A stretch of DNA of 64,000 nt. Source: Mycobacterium paraterrae. Its GTDB lineage: Bacteria; Actinomycetota; Actinomycetes; Mycobacteriales; Mycobacteriaceae. Both the position numbers and the translations under genes were made by a program. The notes beneath the pieces were generated by a model that searched no databases, had not been told where the DNA came from, and worked only from the letters and a program-made list of their open reading frames with translations. The stretch covers positions 4,216,001-4,280,000 of the forward strand of contig NZ_CP092488.2 in NCBI RefSeq assembly GCF_022430545.2, read 5' to 3'. Below, one piece after another: positions 1 through 8,783 of the stretch (position 1 is the stretch's first letter; every line of letters starts with the position of its first letter).

Positions 1-200
1 CGCACCGGCACGTCACCCTGGCCGACCGTGCGGTCTTCGATTCGCAGATCCGGCAGCATCTCCGGCGGCGCCTTCAGCTGCCGCAGCCGGGCGCGGGCGA
101 CTTCGACGCCGTCAGAGGCCTTGAAGGTCATCGGAAACGCGTCGACCAACGCCTTCAGCGTCGGGTCGATCTGCGGTCGGGTGATGATCGGGTCCGTCAT
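1..200 (-). CDS. alpha/beta hydrolase of the HSL (lipH-like) family, 5' part only
   Basis: This is the N-terminal part (about 66 codons) of a minus-strand gene that starts at the ATG at 200-198 and runs off the left edge of the window. The visible protein begins MTDPIITRPQIDPTLKAL and contains a cap-region segment (VEVARARLRQLK, then LPDLRIEDRTV). That segment lines up with the same segment in the neighbouring esterase. The start lies 4 nt after the stop of the upstream gene at 205, so the two are an operon of tandem paralogues, as lipI-lipH are in M. tuberculosis. The catalytic core is outside the window, so activity cannot be judged. Confidence 0.8.
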   Translation of the reverse strand, partial: MTDPIITRPQIDPTLKALVDAFPMTFKASDGVEVARARLRQLKAPPEMLPDLRIEDRTVGQGDVPV

Positions 201-204
201 GGAC

Positions 205-1155
205 TCACCGTACGTGGAGCGCCTTGCGCAGGGCGGCCAACCCGCGATCCATCGCCTCGGTGGCGGCGGGTACCACTCCGGCATAGCCGAGGTAGCCGTG
301 CACCATCGACGTCGCATTGTGCACCTCGACCGGAACGCCGGCGGCGGCCAGCAACTCGCCGTAGCGGGCTCCGTCGTCGCGCAGGGGATCGTGGCCGGCG
401 ACGGCGATGTAGGCGGCGGGGAGGTCGGCCAGGTTGGCGGCCCGGCCCGGCGCCATGCCGACCGGGGGATTGAACAGGTCAATCTCGCCCGCGTAGTAGC
501 GGCTGAACGCGGCGACCGCGGCGCTGTCCAGCACCGCCGCGTCAGCGTTCTCACGGAAGGACGGCAGCGACGAGTCCCACAGTGTCGCCGGATACCACAA
601 CAGCTGGAACGCAATTGGGGGGCCGCCCTCGTCCCGCGACCGCTGCGCGATGACGGCAGAAATGTTGCCGCCCGCCGAATCTCCGGCCACCGCAAGCCGA
701 CTTGTGTCGGCGCCGAGCTCGTCGCCGTGCCCGGCCACCCATTGCGTTGCGGCCCAGGCATCGTCGATCGCGGCGGGGTAGGGATGCTCGGGCGCCAACC
801 GGTAGTCCACCGACACCACGACGGCCTCGGCGCCGACGGCGTGCTGACGGGCCGTGCCGTCGTGGGTGTCCAAGTCGCCTACGACGAAGCCACCACCGTG
901 GAAGAACATCACCACCGGGGGTGCGGCGTCATCGGTTGGCGGCCAGTAGATCCGGATGTTGATCGGCCCGGCCGGCCCGTCGATGGCGCGATCCTCCACC
1001 CGCAATTCTGGGTAGAAGCTGCGCCGCGGCAGGTCCCGCAGCGCCGCCCTGGCCGCCGCGACACCGTCGTCCGCGGATAACCGGAACGGGACCGCGTCCA
1101 GTACCTTCTGCAGGATGGGATCGATGGCGGAACCAGGGTCGTCGACGCTAGGCAT
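205..1155 (-). CDS. HSL-family carboxylesterase/lipase (lipI/lipH-like)
   Basis: A cytosolic esterase of about 316 aa that should hydrolyse short-chain acyl esters. It shows the hormone-sensitive-lipase hallmarks in order: the oxyanion-hole motif FFHGGGFVVGD, SVDYRLAPEHPYPAAIDD, the nucleophile elbow GDSAGGN, then a C-terminal Asp in GHDPLRDD and a His in MVHGY. I chose the ATG at 1155 (MPSVDDPG) because the longer frame from 1182 would run across the start of the divergent gene. The next gene on the strand begins 4 nt downstream and is a paralogue. Substrate cannot be predicted. Confidence 0.9.
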   Translation of the reverse strand: MPSVDDPGSAIDPILQKVLDAVPFRLSADDGVAAARAALRDLPRRSFYPELRVEDRAIDGPAGPINIRIYWPPTDDAAPPVVMFFHGGGFVVGDLDTHDGTARQHAVGAEAVVVSVDYRLAPEHPYPAAIDDAWAATQWVAGHGDELGADTSRLAVAGDSAGGNISAVIAQRSRDEGGPPIAFQLLWYPATLWDSSLPSFRENADAAVLDSAAVAAFSRYYAGEIDLFNPPVGMAPGRAANLADLPAAYIAVAGHDPLRDDGARYGELLAAAGVPVEVHNATSMVHGYLGYAGVVPAATEAMDRGLAALRKALHVR

Positions 1156-1180
1156 GCAGACACCGTACGCACCGCGGGTC

Positions 1181-1885
1181 ATGCTGGGCGCCTGGGTCGC
1201 CGGCGGCTGGGCGGGCTTGGCCTACGGCGTGTTCCTGACCATCGTGGCGTTGAGGCTGCCGCCGGGTGCCGAACTGACGGGGGTCTGGGGCCCCCAGCCC
1301 GCGTTCAAGGCATCGATGGCGCTGTTGTTGGCGCTGGCGGCGGCGGCGCATCCGGATGTCCGCGAACGGCGCTGGCTGATGCCGGCGTTGCTGCTCTCCG
1401 CCGTCGGAGACGCGCTGTTGGCCGTCCCGTGGTGGGCGCCGTCATTTGTGTTCGGGCTGGCCGCATTCCTGTTGGCGCACTTGTGTTTCCTGGGGGCGCT
1501 GGTGCCAATCGCCCGGCGGTCCGGCCGGCCGCGTGGGCGCTGGCTCCCCGTCGCGCTGATCTGGGCGCTGTGCGTGACCCTGCTGACCTGGTTCTGGCCC
1601 CGGTTGGACCGCGAGGGCATGACGGTTCCGGTGACCGTCTACATGGCAGTGCTGGCGGCGATGGTGTCAGCAGCTCTGCTGGCGGAGCTGCCCACGCGGT
1701 GGACGGCGGTGGGTGCGGTGTGCTTCGCGTGGTCGGACGCGATGATCGGTGTCAGCCGGTTCGTGCTGGACAGTGAGACGCTGGCGGTGCCGATTTGGTG
1801 GACATACGCGGCGGCACAGGTGTTGATCACCGCCGGCTTCTTCTTCGGCCGGATGTCGACGGCGTCTGCTACACCAGCGGAGTGA
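1181..1885 (+). CDS. YhhN family integral membrane protein
   Basis: A polytopic membrane protein of about 234 aa, with repeated hydrophobic helices and the YhhN-type core segments AVGDALLAVPWW and FLLAHLCFLGALV. Eukaryotic YhhN/TMEM86 members include lysoplasmalogenases, but the bacterial role is not established. I chose the ATG at 1181 (MLGAWVAGG) because it opens directly before the first membrane helix; an ATG at 1154 is possible but would overlap the divergent esterase start. Its TGA overlaps the GTG of priA (GTGA at 1882-1885), so the two are translationally coupled. Confidence 0.8.
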   Translation: MLGAWVAGGWAGLAYGVFLTIVALRLPPGAELTGVWGPQPAFKASMALLLALAAAAHPDVRERRWLMPALLLSAVGDALLAVPWWAPSFVFGLAAFLLAHLCFLGALVPIARRSGRPRGRWLPVALIWALCVTLLTWFWPRLDREGMTVPVTVYMAVLAAMVSAALLAELPTRWTAVGAVCFAWSDAMIGVSRFVLDSETLAVPIWWTYAAAQVLITAGFFFGRMSTASATPAE

Positions 1886-3885
1886 CCACCCGGACCCGGC
1901 AGGCCGCCGCATTCGAGCCGATTGCTCGCGTGTTGCCGATGTTGTCGGTGCCGCATCTGGATCGTGAGTTCGACTATCTGGTGTCCGAGGAGCAATCCGA
2001 CGACGCGCAACCCGGTGTGCGGGTGCGACTTCGCTTTCACGGTCGCCTCGTCGACGGGTTCATCCTGGAGCGCCGCACCAACACCGATCATGTCGGCAAG
2101 CTGGCGTGGCTTGAGCGTGTGGTCTCGGCCGAGGCGGTGCTCACCCCGGAGATCCGTCGATTGGTCGACGCGGTTGCGGCCCGCTACGCCGGTACCCGCG
2201 CCGACGTGTTGCGGCTTGCGGTGCCACCCCGGCATGCCAAGGTGGAGGCCGAAATACCAACGGCGACAGCATCTTTGGTTATCAACGAAGTCGACCGGGC
2301 CCGGTGGGAAGTCTATGGCAGCGGGGGCCAGTTCCTGACGGCGTTGGCCGAGGCCCGCGCCGCACGCGCGGTGTGGCAGGCGCTGCCGGGCGAGTCGTGG
2401 GCCGACCGTTTCGCCGAGGCTGCCGCGCAGACCGTGCGGACCGGCCGGGGGGTGTTGGCGATCGTCCCGGACCAGCGCGATGTGGACGCCATGTGGCTGG
2501 CGGCGACGGCGTTGCTCGACGACGCCTTGGTGGTCGCCCTGTCGGCGGGCCTGGGTCCGTCCGCACGCTACCGGCGCTGGCTGGCGGCGCTGCGAGGCAG
2601 TGCGCGACTTGTCATCGGCACCCGCAGCGCGGTTTTCGCGCCGGTGCACGACCTCGGCTTGGTGATGGTCTGGGACGACGGAGACGACACGTTGGCCGAG
2701 CCGCGGGCCCCGTACCCGCATGCGCGCGAGGTGGCGATGCTTCGCGCCCACCAAACACGTTGTGCCGCAGTAATCGGCGGGTACGCCCGCACCGCGGAGT
2801 CGCAGGCGCTGGTGCGCAGCGGGTGGGCGCACGACGTCGTCGCGGCGCGGCCGGTGGTGCGCGCACGGGCCCCCCGAGTGGTGGCCCTCGACGACGGGGG
2901 GTACGCGGACGAGCGCGACCCGGCGGCGCGCACGGCCAGGTTGCCCTCGGTCGCGCTGCGCGCGGCCCGGTCGGCGCTGCAGGCCGGCGCACCGGTGCTG
3001 GTGCAGGTGCCGCGGCGCGGCTACATCCCCGCACTGGCGTGTGCGCGGTGCCGGACGATCGCCCGCTGCCGGCATTGCACCGGCCCACTGTCGCTTGACG
3101 ATCGGGCGGGGACGGCGCCGGTCTGCCGCTGGTGCGGCCGCGCCGACGCCGCCCTGCGGTGCAGCGCCTGCGGGTCCGAGGCAGTGCGCGCGGTCGTGGT
3201 GGGCGCCCGGCGCACCGCCGAGGAGCTGGGTCGCGCGTTCGCGGGCACGACGGTGATCACGTCGGCGGGTGAGGCGGTGGTGTCGCAGGTCGACGCTCGA
3301 CCGGCGCTGGTAGTGGCTACGCCCGGCGCTGAACCTCGCGCGGCGAGCGGTTACGGGGCGGCGCTGCTGCTGGACAGCTGGGCGCTGCTGGGCCGGCAGG
3401 ATCTGCGCGCGGCCGAAGACACGCTGCGGCGGTGGATGGCCGCCGCGGCGTTGGTTCGGTCCCGCGAGGAAGGCGGGGTGGTGGCCGTGGTGGCCGAGGC
3501 GTCGGTGCCGACCGTGCAGGCGCTGATCCGCTGGGATCCGGTCGGCCATGCCGACGCGGAGCTGGCCGCCCGCGCCGAGGTTGCGCTGCCGCCCTGTGCG
3601 CACATGGCTGCGCTGGACGGTGCCGGTGCGGCGGTAGCGGCGCTGCTCGACGAGATCCGGTTGCCGGATACCGCCGAAGTGCTCGGCCCGGCGCCGTTGC
3701 CGCCGGGCGTGCGCCGACCACCCGGCGTGGCTGCCGACGAGCCGGTGAGCCGAATGTTGTTGCGGGTCAAGCGCAGTCAGGGTTTGGCGCTGGCGGGGGA
3801 GTTGCGGCGGGGAGTCGCGGTGGTCAGCGCCCGTCAAACCAGCGAGCCGGTCCGGGTGCAGATCGACCCGCTGCACATCGGCTAG
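1882..3885 (+). CDS. priA: PriA-like primosomal protein N', helicase motifs degenerate
   Basis: PriA restarts stalled replication forks; this protein has about 667 aa. The N-terminal DNA-binding region is present (RVLPMLSVPHLDREFDYLV, then RLRFHGRLVDGFIL). So is the eight-cysteine zinc region at roughly residues 380-435, seen as CARC, CRHC, CRWC and CSAC pairs. The helicase core is eroded: where PriA proteins carry a GSGKT Walker A, this one reads LPGESWADRF, and the DEEH position reads WDDGDD. This fits the actinobacterial PriA type, which is probably structural rather than an ATPase. The GTG start at 1882 overlaps the upstream stop. Confidence 0.9.
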   Translation: MTTRTRQAAAFEPIARVLPMLSVPHLDREFDYLVSEEQSDDAQPGVRVRLRFHGRLVDGFILERRTNTDHVGKLAWLERVVSAEAVLTPEIRRLVDAVAARYAGTRADVLRLAVPPRHAKVEAEIPTATASLVINEVDRARWEVYGSGGQFLTALAEARAARAVWQALPGESWADRFAEAAAQTVRTGRGVLAIVPDQRDVDAMWLAATALLDDALVVALSAGLGPSARYRRWLAALRGSARLVIGTRSAVFAPVHDLGLVMVWDDGDDTLAEPRAPYPHAREVAMLRAHQTRCAAVIGGYARTAESQALVRSGWAHDVVAARPVVRARAPRVVALDDGGYADERDPAARTARLPSVALRAARSALQAGAPVLVQVPRRGYIPALACARCRTIARCRHCTGPLSLDDRAGTAPVCRWCGRADAALRCSACGSEAVRAVVVGARRTAEELGRAFAGTTVITSAGEAVVSQVDARPALVVATPGAEPRAASGYGAALLLDSWALLGRQDLRAAEDTLRRWMAAAALVRSREEGGVVAVVAEASVPTVQALIRWDPVGHADAELAARAEVALPPCAHMAALDGAGAAVAALLDEIRLPDTAEVLGPAPLPPGVRRPPGVAADEPVSRMLLRVKRSQGLALAGELRRGVAVVSARQTSEPVRVQIDPLHIG

Positions 3886-3996
3886 GCGCAGAGTGTGTCG
3901 GCGTGAAATCCTGCGTTCTCCGTGCGACGATGCGAATGCTGGCCGCGCGCCAATGACGCCAACCGGTCTTGTTTCCCGTGTCGAGGGAGGTCAGAG

Positions 3997-4152
3997 ATGG
4001 CAACGACGGCAAATACCGCGCGCATTGGGCGCTGCCTCGTCTTCGTAGGCGAACACCTGAAGCAAGCCCGCGCGGCCGGCGACGAGGTCCGGGCTATGCA
4101 ATGGCACGCGGTCATGGACCAGTACATCGACGCGTGGCCACGGTCGGCGTGA
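3997..4152 (+). CDS. small protein of unknown function (51 aa)
   Basis: A short helical protein beginning MATTANTARIGRCLVF and ending HAVMDQYIDAWPRSA. It is preceded by a good ribosome site (GAGGGAGG at about 3983) and ends in a GTGA overlap with the next small gene, so the two look like a coupled pair. The middle part (GEHLKQARAAGDEVRAMQWH) is amphipathic. I do not recognise a family. The arrangement resembles small accessory genes of mobile or phage origin, but no integrase or repeat lies nearby. Confidence 0.55.
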   Translation: MATTANTARIGRCLVFVGEHLKQARAAGDEVRAMQWHAVMDQYIDAWPRSA

Positions 4153-4385
4153 TCATCGACCCCGTCCACTGCACCGAGCTCGGCTGTGCCTGTCCAGGCA
4201 ATCGGTGGTGGACGGGCTGGATCGGGTCTCGCGAAATCCACATCGTCCCGCTCGACGATGTGCAGCCACATCATGTCGAGGAATGCGCCTGCGATCCAGA
4301 GATCACGCTGCACGTCGCAGGGGACGGATTCGCGTCGTGGCGGGTGACCCACGATAGCTTCGATCGCCGCGAACTGATGGAATAG
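4149..4385 (+). CDS. small cysteine-rich protein of unknown function (78 aa)
   Basis: Starts at the GTG at 4149, which overlaps the stop of the preceding small gene (GTGA). Near the N-terminus it has HCTELGCACPG, with Cys at 8, 13 and 15, and further on EECACDP with two more Cys. The spacing would suit a small zinc or other metal site. It is Trp-rich (RWWTGWIG) and acidic, with no signal peptide, so probably cytosolic. Family unknown. Coupling to the 51-aa protein suggests the two act together. Confidence 0.55.
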   Translation: MIIDPVHCTELGCACPGNRWWTGWIGSREIHIVPLDDVQPHHVEECACDPEITLHVAGDGFASWRVTHDSFDRRELME

Positions 4386-4572
4386 CCCCCGCACGCGGAG
4401 ACATATTCTGCCGCTTCGCCTTCCAGCGCCGCGCGGAATCTCGAGGTCGGCCCCGTCAGCGTGCAGTGGCCGCGAAACGAAACATCGGCACAATCCCGTA
4501 GATCGTGGCCGGCGAACACGGCCCTTTAGGCTGGGTCCGGACAGCGCCGATCGATCGACAGGAGCCAGTGCA

Positions 4573-5265
4573 ATGAAGCGGACAGCCATCGCCGGGGCAG
4601 CCGTCGCAATACTCGCGACGTCGATCGGGCTGGCGGGGTGCGGCACGCAGCCCAGCGAAAAGAACGCGCCGACCAACACGTCCGCCTCGGCGAGCGCCAA
4701 GCCGCAACCGAAGGTGGCGCCCCGCATCACCGCAAACGGCCCGAACCCGACCATCGCCGGCTACTTCAACGACGCGCACATCAACGCCACCCCGGTGCAT
4801 CGGGGCGATCCGGGCGCACCCACGATCAACTTCCCGATCCCGAACGGCTGGGCTGACGCCGGACCGGACACGCCGCCGACCGCGTACTGGGCCGTCGTCG
4901 ACAACGGCCCGGAGGCCGCCAAGTACACACCCAGCATCGTGGCGACGCTGTCCAAGCTCGAGGGCGACGTCGACCCACAGAAGCTGATCGAACTCGCCGC
5001 CGGTTCGACCAAGAACCTGCCCGGTTTCAAAGCCCACGGTGACGGCACCGAGGACAACCTCGGTGGCTTCCCAGCCTTCCAGATCGGCGGCACGTGGACG
5101 CAGGACGGCACGGTGAAGGCCGTTGCGGACAAGGTCGTGGTCATCAACGGCAAGGACGACGTGATCTACCTGCTGGAGCTCAACGCCGACGCCCTGCCCG
5201 ACCAGGTCGAGAAGGCGATGCCGGCGACCGTCACCATCGACGAGAAGACCACCATCACCCCGTGA
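4573..5265 (+). CDS. LpqN/LpqT-like lipoprotein
   Basis: A 230-aa exported lipoprotein. The signal peptide ends in the lipobox GLAGC, with the acylated Cys at 23, followed by a Ser/Ala/Lys linker. The mature domain has the features of the mycobacterial LpqN/LpqT family: INFPIPNGW, TPPTAYWAVV, a central PSIVATLSKLEGDVD and a C-terminal PATVTIDEKTTI. Family members are cell-envelope proteins whose biochemical role is largely unsettled. The ATG at 4573 follows AGGAGCC. No obvious operon partner: aconitase follows after 82 nt. Confidence 0.8.
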   Translation: MKRTAIAGAAVAILATSIGLAGCGTQPSEKNAPTNTSASASAKPQPKVAPRITANGPNPTIAGYFNDAHINATPVHRGDPGAPTINFPIPNGWADAGPDTPPTAYWAVVDNGPEAAKYTPSIVATLSKLEGDVDPQKLIELAAGSTKNLPGFKAHGDGTEDNLGGFPAFQIGGTWTQDGTVKAVADKVVVINGKDDVIYLLELNADALPDQVEKAMPATVTIDEKTTITP

Positions 5266-5347
5266 GTGACGCCCGGCCGCGCATGGTCAGGGCGGTATCG
5301 GGGTACGCCAAGGTGTCGTTTGACCTACGTCACCGAGGACGGTCGCC

Positions 5348-7303
5348 ATGCCTCTTAACGTCACTCGTAAGTTGATCGAGTCGCATCTGGAATCCGGCGA
5401 GATGACGCCGGGTGAGGAAATCGCCATCCGCATCGATCAGACGCTGACCCAGGATGCGACGGGCACGCTGGTGATGCAGGAACTCGAGGCGCTGGGACTT
5501 GACCGTGCGCGCACCGAGGTGAGCGTGCAGTACGTGGACCATAACCTGTTGCAGACCGACGAAAAGAACGCCGAGGACCACGAATATTTGCGCACCGCCG
5601 CGCAGCGGTTCGGTCTGTGGTTCTCCAAACCGGGCAACGGCGTCTCGCATCCGACACACATGCAGAGGTTCGGAATTCCCGGCAAAACGATGGTCGGATC
5701 GGATTCGCACACCCCGGCAGCCGGTTCGCTCGGCATGCTGGCGATCGGTGTCGGCGGCTTGGAGGTCGCACTGGCGATCAGCGGCCGTCCGCTCCACATC
5801 CGGATGCCGGAAGTATGGGGCGTCAAGCTCGAAGGCGAACTGCCGCAGTGGTGTTCGGCCAAAGATGTGATCCTGGAAATGTTGCGTCGTCACGATGTCA
5901 AGGGCGGGGTCAACCGGATTATCGAGTATTACGGCCCGGGCCTGGCGAAGCTGTCGGCGATGGATCGCCACGTCATCGCGAATATGGGTGCCGAACTCGG
6001 CGCCACCACAACGGTTTTCCCGAGTGACGAGGTGGTACGCGAATTCCTGCGCGCCGAGGACCGTGAGGACGACTGGGTGGAGTTGCTCGCCGACAAGGAT
6101 GCGGAGTACGACATCGACGAAGAGATCGACCTGTCCCAGATCGAGCCGTTGATCGCCAAGCCGTCGTCGCCGGGCAACGTGGTGCCGGTGCGCGAGGTGG
6201 CCGGCGAAGAGATCGCACAGGCAGTGGTCGGATCGAGCGCCAACCCCGGCCTGCGTGATTTCGCGATCGTCGCGGCGATGGTCGCCGGCCGGCAGACATC
6301 GCCGAGCGTCAGTCTCGACGTGAACCCGACGTCGCGCGAGATCCTGACCGATCTGACGAAGATGGGCGCCACAACGGATTTGGTGATCAGCGGCGCCCGC
6401 ATTCATCAGGCGGGATGCATGGGTTGCATCGGCATGGGTCAGGCGCCGGCGACTGGTCGGAACTCGCTGCGGACGATGCCGCGCAACTTTCCCGGTCGCT
6501 CCGGCACCAAGGAGGATTCGGTGTGGCTGTGCTCACCGGAGACCGCCGCCGCATCGGCGTTGACGGGGGTGATCACCGATCCGCGCGACTGGGCGCATGA
6601 CAACGGCGTCGACTACCCGAACCTGGACCTGCCGCGCCAGTCCGCGGTGAACACCGCGATGCTGGTGCCGCCGTTGGAGGAAGCCGAGGCGAAGAAGGTC
6701 GAACCGGTCAAGGGGCCCAACGTCTCCAGCCTGCCCGACCTTCCGCCGTTACCCAACGAGATCGAGGCGCCGGTGCTGCTCAAGGTCGGCGACAACATCT
6801 CCACCGACGAGATCTCGCCGGCGGGCGCCCGGGCGCTTCCCTACCGGTCGAACATTCCCAAGCTCGCGGAATTCAGCTTCACCCAGATCGACGAGTCGTA
6901 TCCCGAACGGGCGAGGGAAGCAGAAGAGACCGGCCACATCATCGTGGGCGGCGACAACTATGGGCAAGGCTCGTCGCGGGAGCACGCGGCAATCGCACCG
7001 CGGCACCTCGGGCTGTCGGTCGTGATCGCCAAGTCGTTCGCGCGTATCCACTGGCAGAACCTCGCCAATTTCGGGGTACTGGCACTCGAGTTCGAGAATC
7101 CCGACGACTACGACGACATCGAGCAGGACGACACACTGCGCATCAAGGGCATCCGCGACACACTCGCCGAGACAGACACCTTGCAGGTCGACAACGTCGC
7201 CAAGGATACGTCTTTTACTGTGCGCCATCGGCTTTCACCGCGGCAAGTCAAGGATGTCTTGGCCGGTGGGCTCATCCCGCGCCTTGCCGAGGGAGAGCAG
7301 TAG
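5348..7303 (+). CDS. acn: aconitate hydratase, short (about 650 aa) type
   Basis: Interconverts citrate and isocitrate in the TCA cycle using a 4Fe-4S cluster. At 651 aa it matches the shorter aconitase type, not the 900-aa AcnA usual in mycobacteria. Seen are the substrate-region motifs SDSHTPAAGSLGMLAIGVGG, the CMGCIG pair (Cys357 and Cys360), WLCSPETAAASALTG (Cys395) and the swivel domain GDNYGQGSSREHAA. The usual first cluster ligand in GSCTN is missing: the site reads GSSANP (295-300). Cys395 is a candidate replacement ligand. Its TAG abuts the stop of the convergent membrane gene. Confidence 0.92.
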   Translation: MPLNVTRKLIESHLESGEMTPGEEIAIRIDQTLTQDATGTLVMQELEALGLDRARTEVSVQYVDHNLLQTDEKNAEDHEYLRTAAQRFGLWFSKPGNGVSHPTHMQRFGIPGKTMVGSDSHTPAAGSLGMLAIGVGGLEVALAISGRPLHIRMPEVWGVKLEGELPQWCSAKDVILEMLRRHDVKGGVNRIIEYYGPGLAKLSAMDRHVIANMGAELGATTTVFPSDEVVREFLRAEDREDDWVELLADKDAEYDIDEEIDLSQIEPLIAKPSSPGNVVPVREVAGEEIAQAVVGSSANPGLRDFAIVAAMVAGRQTSPSVSLDVNPTSREILTDLTKMGATTDLVISGARIHQAGCMGCIGMGQAPATGRNSLRTMPRNFPGRSGTKEDSVWLCSPETAAASALTGVITDPRDWAHDNGVDYPNLDLPRQSAVNTAMLVPPLEEAEAKKVEPVKGPNVSSLPDLPPLPNEIEAPVLLKVGDNISTDEISPAGARALPYRSNIPKLAEFSFTQIDESYPERAREAEETGHIIVGGDNYGQGSSREHAAIAPRHLGLSVVIAKSFARIHWQNLANFGVLALEFENPDDYDDIEQDDTLRIKGIRDTLAETDTLQVDNVAKDTSFTVRHRLSPRQVKDVLAGGLIPRLAEGEQ

Positions 7304-7789
7304 CTAGGGCTTGTCCGATTTGGTCAGCTCGTTCGCCCACACCGACCGGGCGCCCGAGTCGCCGATGCGGACCACCTGGACGACGGACGCCGACCCGACG
7401 ACGATCGTGATGAGGGCGACCACGATGCCGAGACCCCGTCCCGGCGAGGACGCGCGAACCTCACGACGGTGAAGCGCGGCCAGTAAGACAGCAACCGCGA
7501 GTAACGCAATCGAGAAATAGATCATCTCGCCGCCGCGATCGGCATGGACATTCAAAATGTCGCGGTGATGGCGTTCACGGTCGTAGAGCCAACCGCCGGC
7601 ATTCGCGGTGACCGGTGTCAGCACGGCCGTCACGGCAGCCAGGGCAAGAACCAGCCACACCAGGTGCCGGCGGGCGGCGCGCCGCAGCGCGCACAGGATC
7701 TCCAGCAGCGCGGTCAGCGGAGCCAGCACCACCAGAGCGTGTACCAGGAGCACATGCGCGGGCAGTCCCGCGATCGTGGTCAATGTCAT
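7304..7789 (-). CDS. DUF2231-like four-helix membrane protein
   Basis: A 161-aa protein with about four predicted transmembrane helices. It opens with GLPAHVLLVHALVVLAPL, the pattern typical of DUF2231 proteins, whose conserved histidines face the membrane. After helix two comes YDRERHH, then two more helices and a short soluble tail. Some DUF2231 proteins sit beside haem or redox proteins, but function is unknown. The start at 7789 has an upstream GGGAGCGC. It is divergent from fmt and convergent, with zero spacing, to aconitase. Confidence 0.75.
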   Translation of the reverse strand: MTLTTIAGLPAHVLLVHALVVLAPLTALLEILCALRRAARRHLVWLVLALAAVTAVLTPVTANAGGWLYDRERHHRDILNVHADRGGEMIYFSIALLAVAVLLAALHRREVRASSPGRGLGIVVALITIVVGSASVVQVVRIGDSGARSVWANELTKSDKP

Positions 7790-7829
7790 TGCGCGCTCCC
7801 TAGCTCGTCAGTCGGCCGCGACTACTTCC

Positions 7830-7835
7830 TACACT
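7830..7835 (+). promoter_or_regulatory. -10 element (TACACT) of a leaderless fmt promoter
   Basis: TACACT lies 6 nt before the GTG at 7842, with no ribosome site between them. This spacing places transcription start at the GTG itself, which fits leaderless expression common in mycobacteria. It also supports the chosen fmt start. Confidence 0.5.
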
Positions 7836-7841
7836 GTGCCG

Positions 7842-8783
7842 GTGCGTCTTGTCTTTGCCGGAACACCCGAGCCCGCGCTGCCCGCGCTGCGTAGTCTGAT
7901 CGACTCGCCACGCCACGACGTGGTCGCGGTATTGACCCGGCCGGACGCTGCTTCAGGTCGGCACGGCACGCCGAAGCCGTCGCCGGTGGCCGGCCTCGCC
8001 CTGGAGCACGGCATCCCGGTCCTGCGACCGGAGCGGCCCAATTCCGCCGAGTTCGTCGCCGAATTGACGGCGCTGGAGCCGGAGTGCTGTCCGGTGGTGG
8101 CCTTCGGCGCGCTGCTGCGCGACGACCTGCTGGCGGTTCCCACCCACGGCTGGGTCAATCTGCACTTCTCGCTGCTGCCGGCTTGGCGCGGCGCGGCTCC
8201 GGTGCAGGCGGCCATCGCCGCCGGCGACACCGTCACCGGCGCGACGACGTTCCGGATCGAGTCCGGCCTTGACTCGGGCCCGGTCTACGGGGTGGTCACG
8301 GAGTCAGTGCGCCCGATCGACACCGCAGGGGATCTACTTGACCGCCTTTCGGTTTCGGGTGCGGCGCTGTTGTCCACGACCCTGGACGGTATCGCCGACG
8401 GGTCGCTGACGCCGGTGCCGCAGCCCACCGACGGCGTGAGCGTGGCGCCGAAGATCACTGTCGAACAGGCGCGGGTGCGGTGGGACCTGCCGGCCGAAGT
8501 CGTGGAACGCCGCATCCGTGCCGTCACACCCAATCCCGGTGCCTGGACCCTGATCGGGGATCTGCGGGTTAAGCTCGGCCCGGTATATCTCGACACCGAC
8601 AGCCAGAGTCTGCCGAAGCCGTTGTCACCCGGCGACATTCACGTCGATCGTCGCAGCGTTCGAATCGGCACGGCGTCGCAGGCGGTGCGACTCGGACAGG
8701 TGCAGGCGCCGGGGAAGAAGCCGATGAACGCCGTGGATTGGGCCAGGGGAGCGCGTCTCGAACCTTCGGTGCGGGCGTCATGA
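7842..8783 (+). CDS. fmt: methionyl-tRNA formyltransferase
   Basis: Formylates initiator Met-tRNA with 10-formyl-tetrahydrofolate. The 313-aa protein shows the N-terminal FAGTPEPALPAL and the active-site block GWVNLHFSLLPAWRGAAPVQ, with the catalytic Asn and His. A second block is DSGPVYG, and the C-terminal OB-fold ends GKKPMNAVDWARG. The GTG start is set by homology (VRLVFAGTPEP) and by the leaderless promoter. It overlaps rsmB by ATGA, giving the usual fmt-fmu pair. Confidence 0.97.
   Translation: MRLVFAGTPEPALPALRSLIDSPRHDVVAVLTRPDAASGRHGTPKPSPVAGLALEHGIPVLRPERPNSAEFVAELTALEPECCPVVAFGALLRDDLLAVPTHGWVNLHFSLLPAWRGAAPVQAAIAAGDTVTGATTFRIESGLDSGPVYGVVTESVRPIDTAGDLLDRLSVSGAALLSTTLDGIADGSLTPVPQPTDGVSVAPKITVEQARVRWDLPAEVVERRIRAVTPNPGAWTLIGDLRVKLGPVYLDTDSQSLPKPLSPGDIHVDRRSVRIGTASQAVRLGQVQAPGKKPMNAVDWARGARLEPSVRAS

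Noticed and set aside
1639..3876. A 745-codon open frame on the minus strand opposite priA
   Set aside because: Low-complexity, Arg/Gln/His-rich product typical of antisense frames in GC-rich coding DNA; priA on the plus strand has clear homology.
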